A stretch of DNA of 36,974 bases. Origin: Oscillospiraceae bacterium. GTDB taxonomy: Bacteria > Bacillota > Clostridia > Oscillospirales > Acutalibacteraceae. A program made the position numbers and the translations under genes. This document shows positions 7,430 through 15,117 of the stretch, in pieces (position 1 is the first letter of the stretch; each line of letters begins with the position of its first letter). The notes under the pieces were generated by a model, which saw only the letters and a program-made list of their open reading frames with translations, was not told the DNA's origin and did no database searches. Location: positions 1-36,974 of the forward strand of contig WRED01000018.1 of assembly GCA_009779495.1 (NCBI GenBank), written 5' to 3'.

Positions 7430-8500
7430 TTACGCAACAAGCCTGTTCAGAAATTTTGAGTCTATCTTATATATGGCGAGTCCCAGCGCGCCTACAGCGG
7501 TGCACACCGCCAAAAACATGATGGTATTCGGCACTGCCACGCCAAACAGCTTTGCGCCCAAAAAACGGAACAGTATGATGAACGCCGGGTGCATGTAGAA
7601 TGTAACGTTCGCTGTGACCCTGAATCCCTCCGATACCCCGGCACCCTGCGGAAACGGATTGTTCAGCAGGAAGATCATCAGCGAAAACAGCAGCGGATAG
7701 AGCATAAACGTCAGCGTAATATCGTCCGGCAGTAGAAAGAGCAATATAAAAAGTATTTCCAAAAGAAAGCCCGCGCCGCAGATGAAAATCATTGTAAGCA
7801 TTTTTTTATTGCTGAGTTTTTCCCATTTGGACTTAAACGCGTTCAGAAAATATCCCGTCATAAAAAACGGAAAGCCCGTCAACAATATCCTTCTGAATGC
7901 GGTGAATTCTGACCAACCAAAAATCCCCGCAAGCACAGGGACTTGAGCGGCCACATTTTTATAGGCCAAACTTAAGCATCCCACAGCAAACAGCAGCGGC
8001 GATATGTACGCAAAAATTTTCATGAGCCGCAGTTTTTTCAGCCATGCCGCCATTAAAACGGAAAAAATAAGGGCCGGGAAAAACCACAGATGATATTCGC
8101 TCCCGCGGAAAAAATAGTCTTGTATCACGCGTCCCGTTATAAAAGCCCCGACCGACATTTCCGCCCTATGATATCTATAATAACTGATGATAAAATAAAA
8201 GACGCTCCAAAACGTATAAACGAACACAAGCTTTTTTATGTATTTCCAAAGCACCCTTGTTCCGGCCAGCAGCGACCCGATATAAAAATATCCCGCGACC
8301 GCGAAAAAAAACGGCACCGCCACACGGGTAATGATTTGAGACGCGAAAAAACCGGCGTTATAGTTTATCTCCTCAAACGGATGCGTATGTATCGAAACCA
8401 CCAATACCGCGCAGACATACCGAAACACATCGACAGCATGATTGCGTCCGTTCTCTCCTAATTTTACCGGGGGGGGCTTTATTGCCTTTTCCATCGTCAT
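7430..8500 (-). CDS. Acyltransferase-3 family integral membrane protein
   Basis: This 356-residue polytopic membrane protein belongs to the acyltransferase-3 (OafA/WecH-like) family, which O-acylates surface sugars, lipids or peptidoglycan. The N-terminal signature is visible: RNHAVDVFRYVCAVLVV followed by the conserved His in SIHTHPF. About ten hydrophobic segments follow. The frame stays open upstream to 8572 inside ruvC, but the ATG at 8498-8500 overlaps the ruvC stop as ATGA and follows AAAGGGG, so I use it. The second to fourth proline codons are in a C8 run (G8 on the plus strand, 8469-8476). The gene is more AT-rich than ruvC and ruvA on either side and looks inserted into the ruv operon. 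Confidence 0.88.
   Translation of the reverse strand: MTMEKAIKPPPVKLGENGRNHAVDVFRYVCAVLVVSIHTHPFEEINYNAGFFASQIITRVAVPFFFAVAGYFYIGSLLAGTRVLWKYIKKLVFVYTFWSVFYFIISYYRYHRAEMSVGAFITGRVIQDYFFRGSEYHLWFFPALIFSVLMAAWLKKLRLMKIFAYISPLLFAVGCLSLAYKNVAAQVPVLAGIFGWSEFTAFRRILLTGFPFFMTGYFLNAFKSKWEKLSNKKMLTMIFICGAGFLLEILFILLFLLPDDITLTFMLYPLLFSLMIFLLNNPFPQGAGVSEGFRVTANVTFYMHPAFIILFRFLGAKLFGVAVPNTIMFLAVCTAVGALGLAIYKIDSKFLNRLVA
8469..8476. repeat. G8 homopolymer near the acyltransferase start
   Basis: Eight consecutive G (C8 in the coding sense) lie about eight codons after the acyltransferase start and encode three prolines. The tract is in frame as sequenced. Homopolymers here are prone to slippage, which would switch off this surface-modifying enzyme and, by polarity, could affect ruvA and ruvB. 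Confidence 0.7.
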
Positions 8501-9018
8501 ATCCCCTTTCGTATCCGCAACGCGGCGCCGCCCTTCGCGCCGATGAGCGACCCGCTTGAATGCGCGTGGCATATCGCCATCGCAAGCGCGTCCGCCGTAT
8601 CGTCGGGCTTCGGCGCCGTGTCCAGGTTCAGCAGAATTTTGATCATCTCCTGCACCTGCTTTTTTTCCGCGCGGCCGTATCCCACAACGCTCTGCTTCAC
8701 CTGAAGCGGCGTGTACTCAAACACCCCAAGGCCGTTTTTCTGCGCGGCCAGCATAAGCACGCCTCTGGCCTGACTCACGTCGATGACCGTTTTCGCGTTG
8801 CTGTTGTAAAAAACTTTCTCTATGGCCATCGCCTGCGGCTCAAAACGCCGCATGATGGCTGACACGCGGTCATAGATCATTTCCAGCCGCTCATGAAACG
8901 GCTGCCCCGCCTCCGTCGTAACCGCGCCGTAGTCCAGCACGGTAAAGCGGCCGCTCTCATATTTGATCACGCCGTAGCCCACGATGGCGTAGCCGGGGTC
9001 AATGCCAAGTATGATCAT
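8497..9018 (-). CDS. ruvC: Crossover junction endodeoxyribonuclease RuvC
   Basis: RuvC resolves Holliday junctions by symmetric cleavage. The RNase H-fold catalytic acidic residues are visible: Asp in ILGIDPG near the N-terminus, Glu in IEKVFYN, and the C-terminal pair in DDTADALAMAICH. The frame starts at an ATG at 9030, but that codon abuts the AAGGA site, while the ATG at 9016-9018 (product MIILGIDPG) is spaced 12 bases and matches the family start; this gives 173 residues. The stop overlaps the acyltransferase start. It is the first gene of the ruvC-acyltransferase-ruvA-ruvB(-glmM) run and diverges from the fucosidase. Confidence 0.95.
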   Translation of the reverse strand: MIILGIDPGYAIVGYGVIKYESGRFTVLDYGAVTTEAGQPFHERLEMIYDRVSAIMRRFEPQAMAIEKVFYNSNAKTVIDVSQARGVLMLAAQKNGLGVFEYTPLQVKQSVVGYGRAEKKQVQEMIKILLNLDTAPKPDDTADALAMAICHAHSSGSLIGAKGGAALRIRKGI

Positions 9019-9039
9019 AAACAGAGACATTCCTTACCA

Positions 9040-9087
9040 ATGAACTCTCCCCGCCCTAAAGGGCGTTGTATGATACCGGGAGTTCAT
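9040..9087. promoter_or_regulatory. Inverted repeat between ruvC and the fucosidase gene
   Basis: Outer arms ATGAACTC (9040-9047) and GAGTTCAT (9080-9087) flank an inner perfect palindrome GCCCTAAAGGGC (9053-9064). It lies between the ruvC start and the fucosidase -35 box, so it could be an operator or part of the ruvC leader. It also resembles the subterminal hairpins of small mobile elements, but no such gene is present. Confidence 0.4.
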
Positions 9088-9097
9088 AATAAAATGT

Positions 9098-9126
9098 TTG
9101 CTTTTCCATTTTATTCGTTATATAAT
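9098..9126 (+). promoter_or_regulatory. Sigma-A type promoter of the fucosidase gene
   Basis: TTGCTT at 9098-9103 and a perfect TATAAT at 9121-9126 are separated by 17 bases, about 30 bases before the fucosidase start. This is a good housekeeping-type promoter on the plus strand. Confidence 0.75.
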
Positions 9127-9157
9127 AAACAAAACAAGACAGGAGTGAGTGAGCATT

Positions 9158-10570
9158 ATGAACATCGCGAATTTTTTCGCAAGCATCGGGCTGGTTATCT
9201 CCATGCTCTGGAGCGGGATCTCGACATTTGCCTTGAAGACCGATTTTTCCAAAGACGCCTGGTATTTGAAACCGCCGCCGCCGGACGCCGCCGAGCAGCT
9301 TGCCATTTTGCCGGCTGAGCGTCAGATCATGCACGCCGAAATGGAGTTCTATGCCTTTTTCCATTTTGGCATCAACACTTTCACCGATTCGGAGCTGGGC
9401 ACAGGGCGCGAGGATCCGGCTATCTTCAATCCCACCAAGCTGGACACCGATCAATGGATCAAGGGCGTTGCGGACGCCGGCATGAAAGGCGCTATCATCA
9501 CGGCCAAGCACCATGACGGCTTCTGCCTTTGGCCGACGGAATATTCTGAGTTCTCCGTCAAAAACAGTCCCTATCAGGGAGACGTCGTCGCCGAATTTGC
9601 CGAGTCATGCAGAAAGTACGGCGTCAAGTTCGGTTTCTATCTCTCGCCGTTTGACATGAACGCGCCAAGCTTCGGGCAGGGCGTCGCCTACAACGATTAT
9701 TTCGTCAGCCAGCTGGGAGAGCTTTTGTCCAATTACGGCGATGTGTTTGAGGTCTGGTTCGACAACTACATCACGGAAGAGTACAAGGGCCGCCAGGATT
9801 ATGATTGGGATCGCTGGGTGGCGATTATCAGAGAGCTTCAGCCAAACGCCGTCATCGCTGTCGGGCCGCCCAATCCGGACGTCGCCTGGGTCGGGAATGA
9901 ATCGGGGCTTGCGAACGGAAACGTCAGCAGCGTAAGGATGCGGGCCGGCAATATGATCTGGGCAAAGAGCGAGTGCGACGTATCCATCAGGGACGGCTGG
10001 TTCTACCATGAGAATCAACAGCCAAAAACGCTTGCCCAGCTTATGCACATCTACTATAATTCGGTCGGAATGAACTGTGCGCTGCTGCTGAATATCCCGC
10101 CGAATAAGGACGGGCTGGTTAATGAAAAGGATATTAAGCAGCTAGTGAAAATGAAAAATGCCATAGAGGATATTTACGCGCGTCCCGTTACTCCGGCAAC
10201 GGTAACCATTGCGGATAAGGACGGGAACGTCAATGATTCGAACGCGGTAAAAGCGATCGCGGCGGACAATGCGGAATCCTACGCGTTTTCGGATACAGAA
10301 TATATTGTTGATTTCAAGCTGGATTCGGCGGCCCGGCTTAAGCACATCGTCCTGTCGGAGGATTCAAACCGCTGCAGCGAAAGAATCCAGAGGTTTTCCG
10401 TCTACGCGAAAATGGGATTCCTGTACGTCAGGGTCGGAACAGCGGAATCCGCCGGCAACAAGACAATCGTAAAGCTGAGTGCGCTTACACCGTGTACCGA
10501 TTCATACCGCATCGTAGTTGAGCAGTCAAAAGCGGCTCCGGTTCTGCGGTATGTGGGACTGTATCGTTAA
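9158..10570 (+). CDS. Alpha-L-fucosidase, GH29 family
   Basis: A GH29 enzyme expected to release L-fucose from glycans. The 470-residue product has the family sequence AKHHDGFCLWP (about 116-126), the nucleophile Asp in EVWFDNY (D202), and later WVGNESG, RDGWFYH and LLLNIPPNKDG, the order seen in GH29. Residues after about 330 form a beta-rich C-terminal domain of discoidin/carbohydrate-binding type. A hydrophobic N-terminus (about 6-26) may be a weak signal or anchor, but it lacks the usual basic start. The ATG is 12 bases from AGGAG; a GTG at 9149 is the alternative start. It is the only plus-strand gene here and ends overlapping the der stop by 3 bases. Confidence 0.9.
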   Translation: MNIANFFASIGLVISMLWSGISTFALKTDFSKDAWYLKPPPPDAAEQLAILPAERQIMHAEMEFYAFFHFGINTFTDSELGTGREDPAIFNPTKLDTDQWIKGVADAGMKGAIITAKHHDGFCLWPTEYSEFSVKNSPYQGDVVAEFAESCRKYGVKFGFYLSPFDMNAPSFGQGVAYNDYFVSQLGELLSNYGDVFEVWFDNYITEEYKGRQDYDWDRWVAIIRELQPNAVIAVGPPNPDVAWVGNESGLANGNVSSVRMRAGNMIWAKSECDVSIRDGWFYHENQQPKTLAQLMHIYYNSVGMNCALLLNIPPNKDGLVNEKDIKQLVKMKNAIEDIYARPVTPATVTIADKDGNVNDSNAVKAIAADNAESYAFSDTEYIVDFKLDSAARLKHIVLSEDSNRCSERIQRFSVYAKMGFLYVRVGTAESAGNKTIVKLSALTPCTDSYRIVVEQSKAAPVLRYVGLYR

Positions 10571-11892
10571 GATCGCTGCTCCCTTTCCCTGACGATAAAC
10601 CGCGTCGGCGTGCCCTCCAGCCCGAACACCTCGCGGATCTGATTGTCGATATACCGCTGATAGCTGTAGTGGAACAGATCCTTGCGGTTCACGAAGCACA
10701 CGAACGTCGGCGGCCTCGTGGAAGCCTGCGTCATATAGTAAATTTTCAGCCGCTTGCCCTTGTCGGTAGGCGGCTGTACCCTTGCCGTCGCCGCCGCCAG
10801 CACGTCATTGAGCTTGCCGGTTGAAATGCGCATGGCGTTTTGGTCGTTTGTAAACTTGATCAGCTCGAACAGCCTGTCCATCCGCTGGCCCGTCTTTGCC
10901 GAAATAAAAATGATCGGCGCGTAGGACATGAAAGAGAAGTCACTCATCAGCTTTTTGCGGTACGTGTCCATGGTTTTGCCGTCTTTTTCCACGGCGTCCC
11001 ACTTATTTACGGCGATGATACAGGCCTTGCCCTCCTCGTGGGCGAGTCCCGCAACCTTGGAGTCCTGCTCCGTGAAGCCCTCCAGCGCGTCGATCATGAT
11101 GACGCAGACCTGCGCGCGGTTCACCGCCATTTTCGCGCGGATCACGGAATATTTTTCGATCACGCCGTCCACCCTGCTTTTGCGCCTGAGTCCCGCCGTA
11201 TCAATGAACACGAATTTGCCGTGACGGTTTTCAATGGACGTATCCGTCGCGTCGCGCGTCGTTCCGGCGATGGCGGATACGATCACGCGCTCCTCCCCGG
11301 CGATGGCGTTGACGAGGGACGACTTGCCCACGTTTGGCTTGCCTATGACGGCGACCTTTATCGCGTCGCTTTCTTCCTCCGCGTCCTCCGGGGGCGGGAA
11401 ATAGCTGATCACCTCGTCCAGCAGATCGCCCGTGCCGTGTCCGTGAACGGAGGAAACGGGGAACGGGTCACCGATCCCCAGGTTGTAGAACTCATACAGC
11501 TCAAGCGGATCCGCGCCGATGGAATCGCACTTGTTCACGCACAGCGCGACGGGCTTACCGGACTTTTGCAGCATATCCGCGACCTCGCTGTCCGTCGCGA
11601 CCACGCCCGTGCGGATATCCGTCACAAAAATGATGACGTCCGCGCTGTCGATGGCGAGCTGTGCCTGACGGCGCATCTGTGAAAGGATGATATCCTCCGA
11701 GTACGGCTCAATGCCGCCCGTGTCGATCAACAGAAACTGGCGGCCCAGCCACTCGCAGTCCCCGTATATCCTGTCCCGGGTCACGCCCGGCGTATCGTCG
11801 ACAATGGCCAGCCTGGCGCCGACAAGCTTGTTGAACAGCGTTGATTTGCCGACGTTCGGACGGCCTACTATAGCGACAATCGGGCGCGACAT
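10567..11892 (-). CDS. der: Ribosome biogenesis GTPase Der (EngA)
   Basis: Der is an essential two-domain GTPase for 50S subunit assembly. Both G domains are visible: GRPNVGKST, DTPGVT, DTGG and NKCD in the first, and GKPNVGKSS, GTTRDATD, DTAGLRRKS and NKWD in the second, followed by the KH-like domain ending in NRKDLFHYSYQRYIDNQIRE and GTPTRFIVRERE. The frame extends to 11913, but the ATG at 11890-11892 (product MSRPIVAIVG) has GAGGGA seven bases upstream and is the family start, giving 441 residues. A palindromic element lies directly upstream. The 3' end overlaps the convergent fucosidase stop. Confidence 0.97.
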   Translation of the reverse strand: MSRPIVAIVGRPNVGKSTLFNKLVGARLAIVDDTPGVTRDRIYGDCEWLGRQFLLIDTGGIEPYSEDIILSQMRRQAQLAIDSADVIIFVTDIRTGVVATDSEVADMLQKSGKPVALCVNKCDSIGADPLELYEFYNLGIGDPFPVSSVHGHGTGDLLDEVISYFPPPEDAEEESDAIKVAVIGKPNVGKSSLVNAIAGEERVIVSAIAGTTRDATDTSIENRHGKFVFIDTAGLRRKSRVDGVIEKYSVIRAKMAVNRAQVCVIMIDALEGFTEQDSKVAGLAHEEGKACIIAVNKWDAVEKDGKTMDTYRKKLMSDFSFMSYAPIIFISAKTGQRMDRLFELIKFTNDQNAMRISTGKLNDVLAAATARVQPPTDKGKRLKIYYMTQASTRPPTFVCFVNRKDLFHYSYQRYIDNQIREVFGLEGTPTRFIVREREQRS

Positions 11893-11921
11893 GGTTTTTC
11901 CCTCGTTTCTCATTTTCTAAA

Positions 11922-12082
11922 TAGACCTCCTCGGAAACTAGCCGCGAGCGGATAAACGAGGATTTTTTTCGTCCCGCAAGTAAAAAAGCGCAGGAATAAT
12001 TTGTTTATTGCGAGCATTTTTTGCGCGGCAGGATGGAAAAAAGACCGTTTACGCCGCCGTGAGTAGTTTCCGAGGAGGTCTA
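11922..12082. repeat. Long palindromic element, copy 2
   Basis: Perfect 19-bp outer arms lie at 11922-11940 and 12064-12082, starting and ending in TA. Inner arms continue the symmetry imperfectly across the full 161 bp. The centre, 11995-12009, is AATAATTTGTTTATT, identical to the centre of the element at 1-158. In both copies a T-run block precedes the centre by the same distance within a base, and GGAAAAA begins exactly 25 bases after it, while the outer arms are unrelated in sequence. The element fills the space between der and the DivIVA-like gene. Confidence 0.8.
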
Positions 12083-12095
12083 ATAAAGACTAGTA

Positions 12096-12124
12096 TGAGA
12101 GCAGAACGGTATCTCCTGCTCTCA
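12096..12124 (-). terminator. Hairpin after the DivIVA-like gene
   Basis: A perfect 9-bp stem (TGAGAGCAG at 12096-12104 with CTGCTCTCA at 12116-12124) and an 11-base loop lie about 30 bases beyond the stop at 12153. The downstream tail on the minus strand is only weakly T-rich, so termination is probable but not certain. Confidence 0.5.
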
Positions 12125-12152
12125 GATGTTTGATGTCTATTTGATTTCAGAA

Positions 12153-12743
12153 TTATTTTACGCGTGGTTTCGCGTTCATGAACTTCGACAAAATGTCGCT
12201 GAGTCCCTTGGGTTCAGCCGCGCGGGACTCGGGGGCAGAAGCTTCGGGCACAGGCGTTTTTTCTTCGCCGTAAGACGGCTCTTTCGCGAACAGTCCGGCT
12301 TCCCCGGCGCCCGCAACCTCCCTGGCCTTGGATATTTCAGCCATCTTTTCGCTTCGCTGAACCTCCTGCCGAAGCTGATTTTTCAGCCGGAGTATCTCGG
12401 CGTTCAGCGCGGCGGATTCCTCCCGCGCGGTCCTCGATATCCCGGCCAGCACGGACTGCTGCTGCCGCTCGTTAAGCTCCCTGCCGCGCTGGGCGTCAAG
12501 CAGCCCCTGCTTGAGCTTTTCGACGATGCTCTTTGTCTCATCTTCGCGCTGCGCCGCGTCCTTTTCCTGCTGCACGCGGTAGTCGGCAAACTCCTTGCCC
12601 AGACGCTCATACTCCTGCTTTGTCTTAAAAAGCTCCTGCTGAAGCTCCTCGATATATTCAACAACTTTTTCTCTTTTGAAGCCGCCGAACGCCGCCTTTT
12701 CAAACGGGATATCGTTTTTGATCTCTTTTTCCATATTCGCCAT
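12153..12743 (-). CDS. Coiled-coil protein with DivIVA/GpsB-like N-terminus
   Basis: A 196-residue, highly charged protein. The first 40 residues, with AFGGFKREKVVEYIEELQQEL, resemble the membrane-targeting start of DivIVA/GpsB proteins (a short loop followed by a coiled coil). Residues about 25-140 are a long Glu/Lys/Gln-rich coiled coil, and the tail is Pro/Ala/Glu-rich and probably disordered, ending in a small conserved-looking block LSDILSKFMNAKPRVK. It may act in division-site or polar scaffolding. A GTG at 12758 overlaps the transketolase stop, but the ATG at 12743 follows AAAGGGG and is preferred; spacing is short, so the next ATG at 12734 is also possible. Confidence 0.65.
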   Translation of the reverse strand: MANMEKEIKNDIPFEKAAFGGFKREKVVEYIEELQQELFKTKQEYERLGKEFADYRVQQEKDAAQREDETKSIVEKLKQGLLDAQRGRELNERQQQSVLAGISRTAREESAALNAEILRLKNQLRQEVQRSEKMAEISKAREVAGAGEAGLFAKEPSYGEEKTPVPEASAPESRAAEPKGLSDILSKFMNAKPRVK

Positions 12744-12754
12744 AAACCCCTTTG

Positions 12755-13705
12755 TCACTTCTTTAACGCAATTGCTTCCTTGGCTTTCCGCGCAATATTT
12801 GCCGCGTCAAGCCCGAACAGGGGAAGCAGCTCCGCCGCCGGGCCGGAACGCCCGAACACGTCCTCCACGCCGACGCGCAGCACGGGCACGGAACTGCCTG
12901 TTTTACAGACCGTTTCGGTCACGGCAGATCCGAGTCCGCCGATGACGCTGTGCTCCTCCGCCGTAACGATGGCACCTGTTTGTGCCGCCGCCTCGAGAAC
13001 CAATTCCTCGTCCAGCGGCTTTATCGTAGCCATGTTGATCACCGCCGCAGAAATGCCCTCGCTTTGCAAAAGCTCCCTCGCGGCCAACGCCTCCGCGACC
13101 ATCAGGCCCGTTGCGATGATTGTCACGTCCCCGCCGTCACGTAGCCTGACTCCCTTGCCTATCTCAAACTTATAATCAGAATCGAATATCACGGGGACGG
13201 CCAATCTGCCGAAACGCAGGTAAACGGGTCCCTCATACTCGGCCGCCGCGAACACGGCCGCTCTCGCCTCCGCATCGTCCGCGGGGTTAATGATCACCAT
13301 GCCGGGGATCGTGCGCATGAGGGCGATATCCTCGCAGCACTGATGGCTCGCGCCGTCCTCGCCCACGGAAATGCCCGCGTGAGTCGCGCCGATCTTCACG
13401 TTGAGGCGCGGATACCCGATTGTATTGCGCACCTGTTCAAAGGCCCGTCCCGCCGCGAACATGGCGAACGTGCTGGCGAACACCGTGTAGCCCATCGTCG
13501 AAAGCCCGCCGGCGATGCACATCATGTTCGCCTCCGCGATACCCGCGTCGAAGAAACGCTCCGGGTACGCCTTTTTAAACGCGCCCGTTTTTGTGGCGGC
13601 GGCCAAATCGGCGTCCAGCACCACAAGCCGCCCGTTTTTTGCGCCTAGCTCGACGAGCGCGCCACCGTAACTGTCACGCGTCGCGATTTTTATATTATCA
13701 GCCAT
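12755..13705 (-). CDS. Transketolase, C-terminal subunit
   Basis: The pyrimidine-binding and C-terminal half of a split transketolase, which shuttles two-carbon units between sugar phosphates in the non-oxidative pentose phosphate pathway. The product has the pyrimidine-domain Glu in FFDAGIAEANM, the phosphate/substrate region GATHAGISVGEDGASHQ, and a C-terminal transketolase domain with ITAEEHSVIGGLG-type sequence. The frame starts at 13714, but the ATG at 13705 (MADNIKIATR) lies 9 bases after AGGAAGGA and is preferred. The partner subunit is immediately upstream, so the two form the usual operon. Confidence 0.93.
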   Translation of the reverse strand: MADNIKIATRDSYGGALVELGAKNGRLVVLDADLAAATKTGAFKKAYPERFFDAGIAEANMMCIAGGLSTMGYTVFASTFAMFAAGRAFEQVRNTIGYPRLNVKIGATHAGISVGEDGASHQCCEDIALMRTIPGMVIINPADDAEARAAVFAAAEYEGPVYLRFGRLAVPVIFDSDYKFEIGKGVRLRDGGDVTIIATGLMVAEALAARELLQSEGISAAVINMATIKPLDEELVLEAAAQTGAIVTAEEHSVIGGLGSAVTETVCKTGSSVPVLRVGVEDVFGRSGPAAELLPLFGLDAANIARKAKEAIALKK

Positions 13706-13718
13706 TATATGCATTCCT

Positions 13719-13746
13719 TCCTGATTCCTAATTCCTAATCCTTGAC
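13719..13746. repeat. Heptamer repeats at the transketolase subunit junction
   Basis: Four tandem 7-bp units (TCCTGAT, TCCTAAT twice, CCTTGAC) lie between the two transketolase genes and include the stop codon and last codons of the upstream subunit. They match the YCCYRAY consensus of the repeats at the mutS and mutL loci. Confidence 0.7.
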
Positions 13747-14583
13747 TCCCAGAGTCTCAAGCGCGGCGCGAAGCTCGCCCATCGCCTGCTCATACTGCTC
13801 TTTATCCGGCGCCGTCCCGTGCCACGCGCACTGGTTCTCCATAAAGCTGACGCCTTTTCCTTTCGTGCTCTGCGCGATGATCGCCGTGGGCTTGCCCTTA
13901 AACTCCTCCGCCGCTTTGAAAGCAACCTCGATCTCGTCGAAGCTGTGGGCGCATATCTCCACCGTATTCCAGCCGAAAGCCTTGAACTTCTCGGCTATCG
14001 GATAGGGTGAATTGACCTCGGCCACCGAGCCGTCGATCTGCAAATTGTTGTTGTCTATGACGGCGGCGAGGTTGTCCAGGCCTTTCGCGGACGCGAACAT
14101 CGCCGCCTCCCAGACCTGTCCCTCCTGAAGCTCACCGTCGCCCAGCACGGCATAGACCCGCAGCTTTTTACCGTCAAGCTTCGCGCCCAAGGCCATGCCC
14201 ACCGCCGTCGAGATTCCCTGGCCCAGGGAGCCGGAGCTCATATCCACGCCGGGGGTGTACCTCATGCTGGGATGCCCCTGCAGCCGTGACTCAACCTTTC
14301 TGAAAGTTTTCAGCTCTTCAACGGGGAAGAAACCCCTGTGCGCCAAAACCGAATACAGGCACGGCGAAACGTGCCCCTTGGAAAGCACAAAGCGGTCACG
14401 GTCCTCCCACTGGGAATTTAAGGGATCCACGTTCATCTTGTTAAAGTAAAGGTACGTCACGATATCCGCCGATGAAAGGGACCCGCCGGGATGTCCCGAC
14501 TTCGCGTTGTACACGCTCTCGATGATCCCCATCCGAACCTTGCACGTCGTTATTTTCAGCTGTTTTTTTGCGGCCGCGTCCAC
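13735..14583 (-). CDS. Transketolase, N-terminal subunit
   Basis: The thiamine-diphosphate-binding half of the split transketolase. In 282 residues it has the His in KSGHPGGSLSSAD, the loop VLSKGHVSPCLY, and the ThDP/Mg motif beginning GDGELQEGQVWEA and ending in NNLQ. The start is GTG, eight bases after a strong AGGAGG. The last codons and stop fall in heptamer repeats; the C-terminal subunit follows. Together with the downstream gene it supplies one functional enzyme linking ribose-5-phosphate synthesis to glycolysis. Confidence 0.94.
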   Translation of the reverse strand: MDAAAKKQLKITTCKVRMGIIESVYNAKSGHPGGSLSSADIVTYLYFNKMNVDPLNSQWEDRDRFVLSKGHVSPCLYSVLAHRGFFPVEELKTFRKVESRLQGHPSMRYTPGVDMSSGSLGQGISTAVGMALGAKLDGKKLRVYAVLGDGELQEGQVWEAAMFASAKGLDNLAAVIDNNNLQIDGSVAEVNSPYPIAEKFKAFGWNTVEICAHSFDEIEVAFKAAEEFKGKPTAIIAQSTKGKGVSFMENQCAWHGTAPDKEQYEQAMGELRAALETLGVKD

Positions 14584-14609
14584 TAACTCAACCTCCTGTT
14601 TTTTTTATG

Positions 14610-15107
14610 TTAATTCATTGTTTTATATCCGTTTGCTTCCAGATTATACGGTTCAAGCGCGCTTAAATTCCAGACCGCCCAAACCTCGTTCATATCGACC
14701 TCGACCCTGACCCATTTGATAAAGCCGCCGTCCGCCCGCTTGATGTAAAAGCACCTCATATTGACGGCTTTCCCGTCACAGCCAATATAAATGTAGCCGC
14801 GATCCTTCATCATCTTTTCAAGCTCGTCATGGGTATTTTTTCCCACGGCGCAGTAGGCGGACTCCGTCAACTGCGTATATTTCGCGTTGCTTCTTTTCAT
14901 CGAACGGAATTTTTTAGCAGCGTCCTGCGCGGTGACATCGCCGCCGTTCACGACCGTAAAGGTTTTCATGTCGGCGGGAAGCGCAATCTCAAAGGGATTG
15001 TGAAAAAAATAATGGACGCCGAAAAAAGTGACAAAGCAAATCGCCAGCGCGGTCAGCGCCGTGACGATGATGATAACGACCCTGTTTCCCCTGTTCCCTC
15101 TGTTCAC
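14610..15107 (-). CDS. Membrane-anchored protein of unknown function
   Basis: I do not recognise this 165-residue protein. A basic start (RGNRGNR) and one hydrophobic segment at about residues 9-32 suggest an N-terminal membrane anchor with the rest outside the cell. The outer part has two Cys in YCAVGK and YIGCDGK plus a third in MRCFYIK, and ends with an aromatic-rich segment (WVRVEVDMNEVWAVWNL). The start is GTG with a weak AGGTGGG upstream, 10 bases after rluD. It is the last gene of the sepF-divIVA-lspA-rluD block before the transketolase genes. Confidence 0.7.
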   Translation of the reverse strand: MNRGNRGNRVVIIIVTALTALAICFVTFFGVHYFFHNPFEIALPADMKTFTVVNGGDVTAQDAAKKFRSMKRSNAKYTQLTESAYCAVGKNTHDELEKMMKDRGYIYIGCDGKAVNMRCFYIKRADGGFIKWVRVEVDMNEVWAVWNLSALEPYNLEANGYKTMN

Positions 15108-15117
15108 TGGAACCCAC

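Noticed and set aside
9040-9087. IS200/IS605-type end
   Set aside because: The hairpin is suggestive, but no tnpA, tnpB or fragment of them is found nearby.
11893-12152. Small protein-coding genes between der and the DivIVA-like gene
   Set aside because: The interval is filled by the palindromic element and a terminator hairpin; no open frame with a start signal was seen.
13735-14583. Truncated transketolase
   Set aside because: The N- and C-terminal halves are adjacent and complete; split transketolases are normal in many Firmicutes.
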